A DNA stretch of 64,000 nucleotides. Origin: Nocardioides lacusdianchii (lineage in GTDB: Bacteria; Actinomycetota; Actinomycetes; Propionibacteriales; Nocardioidaceae). Positions 31,541 to 39,463 of this stretch are shown piece after piece. The position numbers were made by a program, and so were the translations under genes. Every line of letters begins with the position of its first letter. The stretch's first letter is position 1. The notes under the pieces are model-generated. The model made no database searches. It saw only the letters and a list, made by a program, of their open reading frames with translations, and had not been told where the DNA came from. The stretch covers positions 62,001-126,000 of the forward strand of contig NZ_JADHZD010000001.1 in the NCBI RefSeq assembly GCF_020102855.1. Reading direction: 5' to 3'.

Positions 31541-33001
31541 ATGATCGAGACGTTGGCAGGACCCGGAGCAGGTGAGGTCGCGGACCTCACCGCTTCCGAC
31601 CTGCTCGCGCTCGCCCGCGACTCGAAGTCCGCCGAGGACCGCGCCGCCGCGGAGCTCCTCGAGGTCGCCGCCCGGTGGGCCGACCTGCACCCACCCGAGT
31701 CGATCCACGACGCGTCGTCGTTCATGGTCCCGGGGTGCGAGCACGCGGAACCCATCGCCGGTCCGGGTACGCCGTTGGTCGCGGAGTTCTGCGTCGCCGA
31801 GCTCGGCACGGTCCTCGGGATCTCCTCGACCGCGGCGAAGAAGCTCATCGGCCACGCCCTCGAGCTGCGCCACCGCCTCCCGCGCCTATGGGGCCAGGTC
31901 CACGCCGGACGCGTCCCTGCGTGGCGTGCGCGTGCCGTCGCCGAGGTGACGATCCATTCGACGCCAGCGTTGACGGTCGAGGCGGCCCGGTTCGTCGACG
32001 CCCAGGTCGCCGCCGTCGCGGGGAAGATCGGCCCCGCGCAGCTGGACCGACTCGTGGCGGAGGCGATCAAGCGCTACGACCTCGCCGACGCCGACCCGGC
32101 CGCGGACCCGGAAGACGGTTACCTCCACGTGGACCCGCGCCACGTCACCATCCACGACCAGGACGTGCACTTCGCCGGGACCGTGCGGCTCGAGGCCGAG
32201 GTCGACCTCGCCGACGGGCTCGACCTCCACCAGGCCCTCGCTCACGGAGCCGCCGCCCAGAAGGCCCTCGGGTCCGAGCTGCCGCTCGACGCACGTCGGG
32301 CGAAGGCGCTGGGTGACCTGGCGCGGACGCAGACCGCCCTCGACCTCCACGACTCTGCTGGTGGTCGACCAGCTAGCGACTCGGCTGGTGGTCGAGTAGC
32401 CGGTGAGGAACGAGCCGGCGTATCGAGACCAGACCTCCCCGCCGCTCGCGAGGTCGTCCTCCACGCGCACTTCGACGCCAGCCTGTCCGGCGACACCGCC
32501 GTGTTCGGCCCGACCGGGAGGCTCGAGGAAGGCCAGCGACTCCTCCTGCTCGAGCAGCTCAGGTCCTGGTGCCTCGATTCGCGGACGAAGGTCACGGTCA
32601 AGCCCGTCATCGACCTCAACCAGGAGAAGGCAGCACCGGGTTACGATATCCCGGACCGGATCCGCGAGCACGTGGCTCTCCGCGATCGCGTGTGCGTCTT
32701 TCCGTGGTGCAGTCGACCAGCGCGGGGGTGCGACGTCGACCACGTCATCGAGTACGACCACAACGCCGAGGCGGAGGGCAGACCTCAGCCCGGACCGACG
32801 GAGACCGAGAACCTCGGGGCCTTGTGCCGGTTCCACCACCGCCTCAAGACCCACTCCGCCTGGCGCTACGAGATGACCGCGCCCGGGGTGTTCGAGTGGA
32901 CCAGCCCTCATGGGCACCGTTACCGCCGCGACCGTGACGGCACCACTGCACTCGACCCACCGGACCCCGGCCCACCGGGAATCCCGTCACCCCGAAGATG
33001 A
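31541..33001 (+). CDS. DUF222 / HNH endonuclease (13E12 repeat family type)
   Basis: A 486-residue protein. The helical DUF222 domain spans about residues 1-330 and the C-terminal HNH nuclease about 385-445. HNH motifs are CVFPWCSRPARGCDVDHVIE and NLGALCRFHH, with cysteines for structural zinc. This is the 13E12 family, multicopy in mycobacteria and Nocardioidaceae. Its natural substrate is unknown. Between the domains, codons for SAGGRPASDSAGG and GRVAGEERAGVSRPD derive from a palindromic repeat inserted in frame. The gene splits the molybdenum hydroxylase locus. Confidence 0.9.
   Translation: MIETLAGPGAGEVADLTASDLLALARDSKSAEDRAAAELLEVAARWADLHPPESIHDASSFMVPGCEHAEPIAGPGTPLVAEFCVAELGTVLGISSTAAKKLIGHALELRHRLPRLWGQVHAGRVPAWRARAVAEVTIHSTPALTVEAARFVDAQVAAVAGKIGPAQLDRLVAEAIKRYDLADADPAADPEDGYLHVDPRHVTIHDQDVHFAGTVRLEAEVDLADGLDLHQALAHGAAAQKALGSELPLDARRAKALGDLARTQTALDLHDSAGGRPASDSAGGRVAGEERAGVSRPDLPAAREVVLHAHFDASLSGDTAVFGPTGRLEEGQRLLLLEQLRSWCLDSRTKVTVKPVIDLNQEKAAPGYDIPDRIREHVALRDRVCVFPWCSRPARGCDVDHVIEYDHNAEAEGRPQPGPTETENLGALCRFHHRLKTHSAWRYEMTAPGVFEWTSPHGHRYRRDRDGTTALDPPDPGPPGIPSPRR
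32390..32430. repeat. 41-base palindromic repeat inside the HNH gene
   Basis: Same length and outer ends as the copy at 31468-31508. The inner arms differ compensatingly: CCGG pairs with CCGG here, CCCGC with GCGGG in the other copy. It is translated as part of a linker (GRVAGEERAGVSR). A partial duplicate, GCTGGTGGTCGA, precedes it at about 32358-32369. Confidence 0.8.
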
Positions 33002-33279
33002 CCCCGCCCCACACCCCGCCGCCTGCCAGGTGGCGGGGTCGCAGACATGGCCGGGGCCATGCGGGCGGCGGCTTCTCGTACCCTCACTGACGTGGCCAAC
33101 GAGACTCGATGCTTGCACTCGCACCCGCCGCAAATGTAGGTAGTGGTGCAGGAGGGCCTAGCAGCGGAAGGCGTCGTGGTGTTCGTCTCACACTTGGACT
33201 GGGCGTCTGTCTCAGGCGCGTCCTGGGGTAGCCGTCGGGACCCGTTCGACGTGTGCGCGCTCATCCCGACATGGGGGCA
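33002..33279. other. Non-coding gap with one hairpin
   Basis: A hairpin at 33014-33038 (11-base arms, one wobble pair, GCC loop) follows the HNH gene stop by 12 bases and is a plausible terminator without a T tract. The rest of the gap shows no convincing gene. The only open frame on the minus strand has poor third-position GC. Confidence 0.5.
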
Positions 33280-33561
33280 TCACTCGCCGTCGTGCCACGC
33301 CGCCTCGAACTCGTCTGAGCTGATCCAAACGAACGGCCAGCTGTCATCGGCGTCACACACACGTGCCTGACCGAGACCGCCGTACTCATCGGTCTCATGC
33401 GCTGGGCCATAGCGAAGCGATGGGCCGGAGTCGTAGACCTCGACCTGGCGAACCGGCCACGTGTCAGAGTCCACCTCGAGGAACCAGGTCGAAGGCCCCC
33501 AGTGGGCGTACTCATCGCCTCGCGACTCCTGCCAGCGGAACTTCACCCAACGGTTCGCCAT
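33280..33561 (-). CDS. Small orphan protein (possibly DUF6881-like)
   Basis: A 93-residue acidic, Trp-rich protein starting MANRWVKFRWQESRGDEYAH, with VDSDTWPVRQVEVYDSG in the middle. The ATG at 33561 has GGAAGG about 8 bases upstream. The third codon position is G/C-rich, though less so than in neighbours. The pattern of Trp and Arg-Gln-Val-Glu-Val recalls DUF6881 proteins, but I am unsure. It lies in the accessory stretch that splits the hydroxylase locus. The function is unknown. Confidence 0.6.
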   Translation of the reverse strand: MANRWVKFRWQESRGDEYAHWGPSTWFLEVDSDTWPVRQVEVYDSGPSLRYGPAHETDEYGGLGQARVCDADDSWPFVWISSDEFEAAWHDGE

Positions 33562-33823
33562 GACCGCAGCCTTCCACGCGAACGCCCGGGTCAGCCGCGA
33601 TGCGCCACGTCTGCCCGCGTCGGGGCGGCGCGGGAGACGATGTGCGCATGCTCATCGTCCGAGTCACGACGACGAGGGCGACGATCTTGACCAGTTCGAC
33701 TTCCTCGTCGCGGACATCGAACGACCGGTCCGCGGTCCGGAGCGCCTTGCTGATGCCGGCGTTCAGAGCACTGACGAAAGGCTGCTTCTTCGCCGCGCAC
33801 GGTGCACGACTCACGTCCGACAC
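33512..33823 (-). CDS. Possible small orphan ORF
   Basis: A 103-codon frame from GTG at 33823, with high G/C at third positions through most of its length. The middle, VELVKIVALVVVTRTMSM, could be a membrane helix. It has no recognised domain and no clear ribosome binding site. It overlaps the start of the following small gene by 50 bases, which weakens the case. If it is not real, the interval 33562-33890 contains nothing I can identify. Confidence 0.3.
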   Translation of the reverse strand: MSDVSRAPCAAKKQPFVSALNAGISKALRTADRSFDVRDEEVELVKIVALVVVTRTMSMRTSSPAPPRRGQTWRIAADPGVRVEGCGHGEPLGEVPLAGVARR

Positions 33824-33890
33824 GCGACAGAGTGAGCCTGACGAAATCCCTGAGTTGCCGCGGAACCCCGACCGTCGTGAGCCGCCCCGC

Positions 33891-34790
33891 TCAGCGCTTG
33901 CGCGCGAAGGTGGCGACGATGCCCGGGTGGTCGGTGACCAGGTCGCGGTAGGAGCGGTAGGAACGGATGCGGAAGTCCGAGGCGCGCTCGCCCATCACGT
34001 AGTCGATGCCCGACCCGCCCTTGCGACCGGTGTAGTTGGTCTCCAGGCGCAGCGGCCGGGTGATCCGGCCCTTCACGAGGTGGTCGGTGGTGTCGCGGTT
34101 CTCGGTGACGTTGCAGTCGCACATCCCGACGAACTGGTGCGCCTCGGGAGCGTCCTGGGCGATGAAGCGGACCCGGGCCGCCATCCGCCACATGGCCTCG
34201 ACGCCGCCGCGGTTGGCCCAGTTGGGACCGCCTGTGCGCCGGTTGTGGAGGTGGTTGGGCAGGTGGAAGCTCACCGCGCGGATGACGTGACCGCTCGCAC
34301 GATTCCGAAGCACTGCCACCACGCCGTACTGGTCGTGGGCGATCCGGCCGGTCTGACGCCGCCAGGTCTTGCCGGTGAGGAGGGCCGACCAGGTCTTCTC
34401 GAGCTCCCAGACGTCCTTGTCGAACGCGATCGGGTTGTCGTCGGTGCCGGTCGGGCCGTCCGGCATCAGCAGCGTCCACGACTTCGGCAGCGACGCACGC
34501 AGCGCCGGCCGGCTGAACAGCCGCTCCTGGAACCCGATGACCGAGGCGCCACCGCTCAGGACCCGACCGATGTCGTGCCGCATGCCCGGCACCCGCATCC
34601 CCTTGCGCAGGTTGAGCGTGGCCACCGTGAAGCGGCCGGCGGGGCCTGCGGCCGCCGCCTGCGAGCGCTCCTGCTCACGCGCCTCGGCTGCCGACGCGCC
34701 CGGCGAGACACCGGTGATCAGCAGCAGGGCCGCGAGGAGGAGTGCGGTCGACCGGACGAGGACACGGGGCAACGCGGCTGGAAAAAACAT
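33891..34790 (-). CDS. Secreted endonuclease/exonuclease/phosphatase-fold protein
   Basis: A 299-residue exported protein. Residues 1-34 are a signal peptide (hydrophobic run to GASA). The EEP fold follows, with FTVATLNLRKG, VIGFQE (catalytic Glu), VSFHLPNH, VGMCDCNVTENRDT and DYVMGE, ending VTDHPGIVATF (catalytic His). The substrate is unknown; it could be a nuclease or phospho(di)esterase. ATG at 34790 is chosen because TATGGT lies 7 bases upstream. An ATG 12 bases earlier is possible. Confidence 0.85.
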   Translation of the reverse strand: MFFPAALPRVLVRSTALLLAALLLITGVSPGASAAEAREQERSQAAAAGPAGRFTVATLNLRKGMRVPGMRHDIGRVLSGGASVIGFQERLFSRPALRASLPKSWTLLMPDGPTGTDDNPIAFDKDVWELEKTWSALLTGKTWRRQTGRIAHDQYGVVAVLRNRASGHVIRAVSFHLPNHLHNRRTGGPNWANRGGVEAMWRMAARVRFIAQDAPEAHQFVGMCDCNVTENRDTTDHLVKGRITRPLRLETNYTGRKGGSGIDYVMGERASDFRIRSYRSYRDLVTDHPGIVATFARKR

Positions 34791-34855
34791 CCCGGAGACC
34801 ATAGGTCGGGTCACCCGAAAGGGCCAATTCGCCGCTCGTTGAACGTCCGCACCCG

Positions 34856-35989
34856 TCAGTCGTCGTGGTGGATGCGCCCCTCGGTCGCGGCGAGCCGCTC
34901 GCCTGACCCGCCCCACTGGCGGGCCACGATCTCCGCGGCGATCGACACGGCCGTCTCCTCGGGCGTGCGCGCCCCCAGGTCGAGGCCGATCGGCGAGGAG
35001 AGCAGCGCGAGCTCGGCGTCGCGGAGCCCCGCCTCGACCAGCCGCGCCATCCGCTCCTCGTGCGTGCGCCGTGAGCCCATGGCGCCGATGTAGCCCGGGC
35101 GGACGTCGTCGTCGAGACGCAGCGCGACCTCGAGCAGCGGAACGTCGAACTTCGGGTCGTGGGTGAGGACCGCGAGGACGGTGCGGCGGTCGATGCGCCC
35201 GGCGTCGAGCTCGGCACTGAGGTAGCGGTGCGGCCAGTCGACGACCACCTCGTCGGCGCCCGGGAAGCGCGAGCTCGTCGCGAAGACGGGCCGCGCGTCG
35301 CACACCGTGACGTGGTAGCCGAGGAACGACCCCACCTTGGCGACGGCGGCAGCGAAGTCGATGGCACCGAAGACCAGCATGCGCGGCTTGGGCGCGAAGC
35401 CCCACACGAAGACCCGCATCCCCTCGCCGCGGCGCTCGCCGTCGGGCCCGTAGGTCAGCGTCGCGTTGGTGCCGGCGGCCAGCAGGCCGAGGGCGTCGTC
35501 GTGGACGGCCGCGTCGGCCCGTGGCGAGCCGAGGCTGCCGTCGGCGGGGACGTCGGGGCGTACGACCATGCGCCGGCCCACCCACGCAGGGTCGGGGTGC
35601 TCGATGACGGTCGCGAGCGCCACCGGTCGCCCGGCCTCGATGTCGGCGGCCACGTCACCCAGCTGCGGGAAGGTCTCGCGCGAGACCTGCTCGACGAAGA
35701 CGTCCAGGATCCCGCCGCAGGTCAGCCCGACCGCGAAGGCGTCGTCGTCGGAGACGCCGTACCTCTCCAGCACCGGCTCCCCCGAGGCCACCACCGTCTG
35801 GGCGAGCTCGTAGACCGCGCCCTCGACGCAGCCACCGGACACCGAGCCGACGGCCGACTCGTCGGGCCCGACCAGCATCGAGGCGCCGGCGGGGCGGGGC
35901 GCGGACCGGAAGGTCGCGACCACGGTGCCGACGCCGATCGTCTCGCCGGCCTCCCACCACTGCATCAGCTCGGGCAGCACGTCACGCAC
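34856..35989 (-). CDS. XdhC/CoxI-family molybdenum hydroxylase maturation factor
   Basis: A 377-residue protein. The N-terminal XdhC domain has GSVSGGCVEGAVYE (about residues 47-60). The C-terminal Rossmann domain has RMLVFGAIDFAAAVAKVG, LTHDPKFDVPLL and YIGAMGSRRT. XdhC inserts the sulfurated Mo cofactor into the large subunit. The start is GTG at 35989 with a strong GGAGGTGA site, which lies within the end of coxE (8-base overlap). It belongs with coxD, coxE and the MobA-like gene as the maturation half of the locus. Confidence 0.92.
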   Translation of the reverse strand: MRDVLPELMQWWEAGETIGVGTVVATFRSAPRPAGASMLVGPDESAVGSVSGGCVEGAVYELAQTVVASGEPVLERYGVSDDDAFAVGLTCGGILDVFVEQVSRETFPQLGDVAADIEAGRPVALATVIEHPDPAWVGRRMVVRPDVPADGSLGSPRADAAVHDDALGLLAAGTNATLTYGPDGERRGEGMRVFVWGFAPKPRMLVFGAIDFAAAVAKVGSFLGYHVTVCDARPVFATSSRFPGADEVVVDWPHRYLSAELDAGRIDRRTVLAVLTHDPKFDVPLLEVALRLDDDVRPGYIGAMGSRRTHEERMARLVEAGLRDAELALLSSPIGLDLGARTPEETAVSIAAEIVARQWGGSGERLAATEGRIHHDD

Positions 35990-37121
35990 GTGCGATCACC
36001 TCCGTGAGGTCGGCGAAGGTCGCCAGGGAGTGCCCGGCGAGGAAGTCGTCGCAGTGGGGCAGCGCCGCCACGACGCCGCCCTGGAGCGGCTCGTAGCCCG
36101 CCTTGCCGCGGTGCGGGTTGACCCACACGACGCGGTGGGCGATGCGCTGCAGCCGGGCCATCTGCTCGCCGAGCAGGGCCGCGTCGCCGCGCTCCCACCC
36201 GTCGCTGAAGACGACCACGACCGCCCCGCGGGCCATCCCGCGCTGGCCCCAGCGGTCGAGGAAGACCTGCAGCGTCTCGCCCAGGCGCGTGCCGCCCGAC
36301 CAGTCCGGCACCACCTCGCCGGCGGCCGCGAGGGCGCGGTCAGGGTCGGGCGAGCGCAGGGCACGGGTGACGTGGGTGAGGCGCGTGCCGACGGTGAAGG
36401 TCTCGACCGTGCCGCCGCCGGCACGCGCCGATTGGGTCAGCCGGTGCGACAGGCGCAGCAGCGCGTCGGCGTACGCCGTCATGGAGCCGCTCACGTCGAG
36501 CAGCAGCACCACCCGGCGTGGCCGGATCCCGCGGCGGCGCCAGGCGATCTCGCCGGGCTCCCCCATCTGGCGCAGCGAGTGCCGCAGCGTGCGCGAGGCG
36601 TCGACCTGGCCGCGGTGCCACCTCCGGTGCCGGGCCGTACGCCGACTCGGCGGGCGCAGCGAGAGCCGGACGAACATCCCGGCCAGGCGCCGCTTCTCGG
36701 CAGCGTCGAGCGAGGCCACGTCGCGGTGGCGGAGCACCTCCGCCGCGGAGGCCGCGGCCCGCACCACCTCGGCGTCCTCGTCGTCGCCACCGCCGCTGGT
36801 CTCGGTGTCGGGCAGCATGTGGGCCGTCGCCGGCTGCGAGGCCTCCCGCGGCCGGGCGGTCGGCAGGCCGTCGCGCGTGTCGAACCACGCGGCGAAGACC
36901 TGGTCGTGGCGGGCGAGGTCGTCGGGCGAGCTGCACAGCGTCGCGCGCCCGGCCCAGTAGGTCGCCTGCCGGTCGTCGGCCCCCACCTCGGCGACGGCGG
37001 CGAGGTAGCCCATCGCCCGGTCCTGCGTCACCGCGACGCCGGAGGCGCGCAGGGCGCGCGCGAAACCGAGCAGCACCTCGTCCGCGGCGTGCGGCTCGGC
37101 GGTCGTCGACACGGGGCTCAT
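35982..37121 (-). CDS. coxE: CoxE-like von Willebrand factor A domain protein
   Basis: A 379-residue VWA_CoxE protein. The N-terminal half is helical and the VWA domain at about 190-370 has the metal-ion site DVSGSMTAYADALLR and GTRLGETL. With the MoxR-type ATPase CoxD it is needed to assemble the Mo-Cu or Mo sulfide centre in CO dehydrogenase. The start ATG overlaps the coxD stop (ATGA). Confidence 0.92.
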   Translation of the reverse strand: MSPVSTTAEPHAADEVLLGFARALRASGVAVTQDRAMGYLAAVAEVGADDRQATYWAGRATLCSSPDDLARHDQVFAAWFDTRDGLPTARPREASQPATAHMLPDTETSGGGDDEDAEVVRAAASAAEVLRHRDVASLDAAEKRRLAGMFVRLSLRPPSRRTARHRRWHRGQVDASRTLRHSLRQMGEPGEIAWRRRGIRPRRVVLLLDVSGSMTAYADALLRLSHRLTQSARAGGGTVETFTVGTRLTHVTRALRSPDPDRALAAAGEVVPDWSGGTRLGETLQVFLDRWGQRGMARGAVVVVFSDGWERGDAALLGEQMARLQRIAHRVVWVNPHRGKAGYEPLQGGVVAALPHCDDFLAGHSLATFADLTEVIARA

Positions 37122-38008
37122 CTCGCCAGCATCCGGTCCAGCGCGGCCTTCACCCGGTCGGCGTCCTCGCGGTACTTCAGCAGCGCACCGAGGGTCGCAG
37201 CGGCGGACGCCAGGTCCAGCTCGGCGGCCCCGAGGTAGGTCAGCGCCCGCGCCCAGTCGAGGGTCTCCGCGACGCCGGGCGGCTTGAGCAGGTCGTCGCG
37301 GGCGCGCAGCTGCTGGACCAGGCCGACGACCTGGCGGGCCAGGGTCTCGCTGACCTCGGGGGCACGCGAGCGGACGATCTGCACCTCGCGGTCCAGGCCC
37401 GGGTGGTCGATCCAGTGATAGAGGCAGCGCCGCTTCAGCGCGTCGTGCAGCTCGCGGGTGCGGTTGGAGGTGAGCACCACGAGCGGCGGCTCGGGGGCGG
37501 TGACGGTGCCGAACTCGGGGATGGTGACCTGCCACGTCGAGAGCACCTCGAGCAGGAAGGCCTCGAACTCGTCGTCGGCGCGGTCCACCTCGTCGACCAG
37601 CAGCACCGCCGGAGCCTGGCGCAGCGCGGCGAGCACCGGTCGCGCGAGCAGGAAGCGCTCGTCGTACAGGCTCTTCTCGGCCTCGTCGGAGTCGACGTCG
37701 CCGGCGGCCTCCAGGGCGCGCAGGTGCAGGATCTGGCGCGGGAAGTCCCAGTCGTAGAGCGCCTGGCTGGCGTCGATCCCCTCGTAGCACTGCAGGCGCA
37801 CCAGCGGCAGGTCGAGGCTCTGCGCGAGGGCCTCGGCGAGGGCGGTCTTGCCGGTGCCCGGCTCGCCCTCCAGCAGCAGCGGCCGCTGCATCCGCGAGGC
37901 CAGGAAGACGACCGTGGCCAGCTCCTGGTCGGCGAGGTACCCGGTGGCGCCGAGCCGGGCGGCCACGTCTGCGGCGGAGTCCATCGCTCGGTCCATGCCT
38001 TGGTCCAT
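37118..38008 (-). CDS. coxD: CoxD/MoxR-type AAA+ ATPase
   Basis: A 296-residue MoxR-family ATPase. Walker A is GEPGTGKTALAEA (about residues 48-60), Walker B is LLVDEVDRAD (about 136), and sensor I is in LVVLTSNRTREL. It works with the VWA partner CoxE as a metal-centre chaperone. ATG at 38008 lies 6 bases after TAGCCT (38020-38015), indicating a leaderless transcript that starts the coxD-coxE-xdhC operon. Confidence 0.92.
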   Translation of the reverse strand: MDQGMDRAMDSAADVAARLGATGYLADQELATVVFLASRMQRPLLLEGEPGTGKTALAEALAQSLDLPLVRLQCYEGIDASQALYDWDFPRQILHLRALEAAGDVDSDEAEKSLYDERFLLARPVLAALRQAPAVLLVDEVDRADDEFEAFLLEVLSTWQVTIPEFGTVTAPEPPLVVLTSNRTRELHDALKRRCLYHWIDHPGLDREVQIVRSRAPEVSETLARQVVGLVQQLRARDDLLKPPGVAETLDWARALTYLGAAELDLASAAATLGALLKYREDADRVKAALDRMLAR

Positions 38009-38014
38009 GGCGTC

Positions 38015-38020
38015 AGGCTA
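38015..38020 (-). promoter_or_regulatory. -10 box for leaderless coxD
   Basis: TAGCCT ends 6 bases before the ATG at 38008. Confidence 0.55.
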
Positions 38021-38062
38021 CGACCCGGCACGTTGGCCGGACGTTGGGTCGGCGGACAGGCC

Positions 38063-38608
38063 TCAGCGCGCGTCGACGTCGGCGCCGGTGGCCAGGTCGC
38101 CGCACTCGACCAGCGCGACCTCGTGGGAGGCGAGGTAGTCGCGCGCACCACGGTCACCGGTCGAGGTCTCGACCACCCCGGCCCAGTGCTCGCGCCCGAG
38201 CAGCACCGGGTGCCCCGGCACCCCGTCGTACGCCGCCCGCGCGAGGACGTCAGGCCCGGTGGCAGCCGCGACGAGGCGGGCCACGACGGCCGCGTCGACG
38301 TCGGGCAGGTCGACCAGCGACACGAGCGCGACGTCGTGGTCGGTCGGGTCGAGGGCGAGGAGCCCAGCGCGCAACGAGGCGCCCATCCCCTCGGCCCAGT
38401 CGTCGGCGCGGACCCGCGAGACCGACATCGGCAGCAGCGCGGCAGCCCGCTCCGCCTCGGCGCCGAGCACGACCACGATCTCCGCGCAGGGCCGCAGCGC
38501 CTGCACGGACCGGAGCAGCCACGACGTGCCGTCGGGCTCGCGAGCCAGCGCCTTCGGGCCGCCGAAGCGACGCCCGGCGCCGGCAGCGAGGAGGAGCCCG
38601 ACCGTCAT
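38063..38608 (-). CDS. Molybdenum cofactor nucleotidyltransferase (MobA/MocA-like)
   Basis: A 181-residue NTP_transf_3 protein. The N-terminus LLLAAGAGRRFGGPKAL is the nucleotide-binding signature. VRADDWAEGMGASLRAGL and VSLVDLPDVD follow, and GVPGHPVLLGREHW matches MocA-type enzymes. It probably makes the cytosine dinucleotide form of the Mo cofactor used by the neighbouring hydroxylase. ATG at 38608 lies 6 bases after TAGCGT (38620-38615), another leaderless start. Confidence 0.9.
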   Translation of the reverse strand: MTVGLLLAAGAGRRFGGPKALAREPDGTSWLLRSVQALRPCAEIVVVLGAEAERAAALLPMSVSRVRADDWAEGMGASLRAGLLALDPTDHDVALVSLVDLPDVDAAVVARLVAAATGPDVLARAAYDGVPGHPVLLGREHWAGVVETSTGDRGARDYLASHEVALVECGDLATGADVDAR

Positions 38609-38614
38609 GGCGCC

Positions 38615-38620
38615 ACGCTA
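38615..38620 (-). promoter_or_regulatory. -10 box for leaderless mobA-like gene
   Basis: TAGCGT ends 6 bases before the ATG at 38608. Confidence 0.55.
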
Positions 38621-38624
38621 CGGG

Positions 38625-38957
38625 TCAGGCGCGTGACGCGACGGTGAGCAGCACCGCCGCGTCGGTCACGGCGTGCAGGTCGTGCCGGTGCGGCGGGATC
38701 ACCAGGTGGTCGCCGGCGCTGCCCTCCCACGCGTCCCCACCGGCCGTGAGCCGCACCGTGCCGAGGAGGACCTGCAGGGTCGCCTCCCCCGGCGCCTCGT
38801 GCTCACCGAGGGACCGGCCGGCCGCCAGGGCGATCAGGGTCTGCCGGAGGTCGTGCTCGCGCCCGCCGAAGACGGTCACCGCCGCCCGCCCGCTGCTCGC
38901 CTCCCGGGCCTCGGCGAGCTGGTCGTCGACCAGGCTGGTCAGGGATGTCGATTCCAT
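38625..38957 (-). CDS. Cupin-domain protein
   Basis: A 110-residue single cupin. SLGEHEAPGEATLQVLLGTVR and GDHLVIPPHRHDLHAV give the two cupin motifs with His/Glu metal ligands. Its role is unknown. ATG at 38957 follows AGGA about 8 bases upstream. It lies 35 bases after the hemerythrin gene at the end of the nar operon and may sense or handle a small molecule linked to nitrosative stress; that link is inference. Confidence 0.82.
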   Translation of the reverse strand: MESTSLTSLVDDQLAEAREASSGRAAVTVFGGREHDLRQTLIALAAGRSLGEHEAPGEATLQVLLGTVRLTAGGDAWEGSAGDHLVIPPHRHDLHAVTDAAVLLTVASRA

Positions 38958-38992
38958 GTGCGGTGTCCTCACGTGATGCGGTGGCAGTGGGC

Positions 38993-39463
38993 TCAGGTGG
39001 TCAGGAACGTCGGCGTCTCGCGGTGCGCCTCTGCCACGGTGTCCCACCCGGAGGCGCCCAGGGTGACCACCGAGACCGGGAAGATCCCGAGGTTCTCGCG
39101 CTCGACGTGCTCCTCGAGCGACTCCAGGAACGCGAGGACCCGGGTGCCGAAGGAGGGGTCCGCGGGGTCGAGGTCCGCGATCGCGCCGTCGAGGTCGCGG
39201 TGCTCGCCCTCGAGCTCGGCGACCTCCTCGCTCCAGTCCCCCTGAGCGCGGAGCGCGGCGAAGATGCCGACCTCCTCACGGTGGACGTGCGGGTCCAGAT
39301 GGCTGGCGAGATGCTGCAGCCGGGCGACGGTCGCGGCCCGGTCACCGGAGAGGAGCGCGGTGCGTACGTCGCCCGCGTCCTCGATGATCGCGTCGTGCTC
39401 CTCCATCAGCTCGCGGACGGCCGGGACCGTGCGACAGCCGCAGTACTCGCACACGTCCCTCAC
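38993..39463 (-). CDS. Hemerythrin-like (HHE) protein coupled to narI
   Basis: A 156-residue four-helix protein with a Cys-rich start (CEYCGC). The di-iron ligand pattern of HHE domains is present: MEEHDAIIED, LDPHVHREEVGIF, EGEHRDLD and LEEHVERENLGIF. Hemerythrin-like proteins bind O2 or NO, or store iron, which suits a nitrate-respiration operon. The GTG start overlaps the narI stop (GTGA), so it is translated together with the reductase genes. Confidence 0.88.
   Translation of the reverse strand: MRDVCEYCGCRTVPAVRELMEEHDAIIEDAGDVRTALLSGDRAATVARLQHLASHLDPHVHREEVGIFAALRAQGDWSEEVAELEGEHRDLDGAIADLDPADPSFGTRVLAFLESLEEHVERENLGIFPVSVVTLGASGWDTVAEAHRETPTFLTT

Noticed and set aside
32920..33264. 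114-codon minus-strand frame after the HNH gene
   Set aside because: It overlaps the end of the HNH gene, has poor third-position GC in its unique part and no ribosome binding site or domain.
33039..33279. A tRNA or small RNA gene in the gap after the HNH gene
   Set aside because: No cloverleaf, anticodon-stem pairing or T-loop consensus could be found by eye.
33600..35093. Long plus-strand frame opposite the EEP-fold gene
   Set aside because: Composition typical of an antisense frame; the minus strand encodes a signal peptide and all EEP catalytic motifs.
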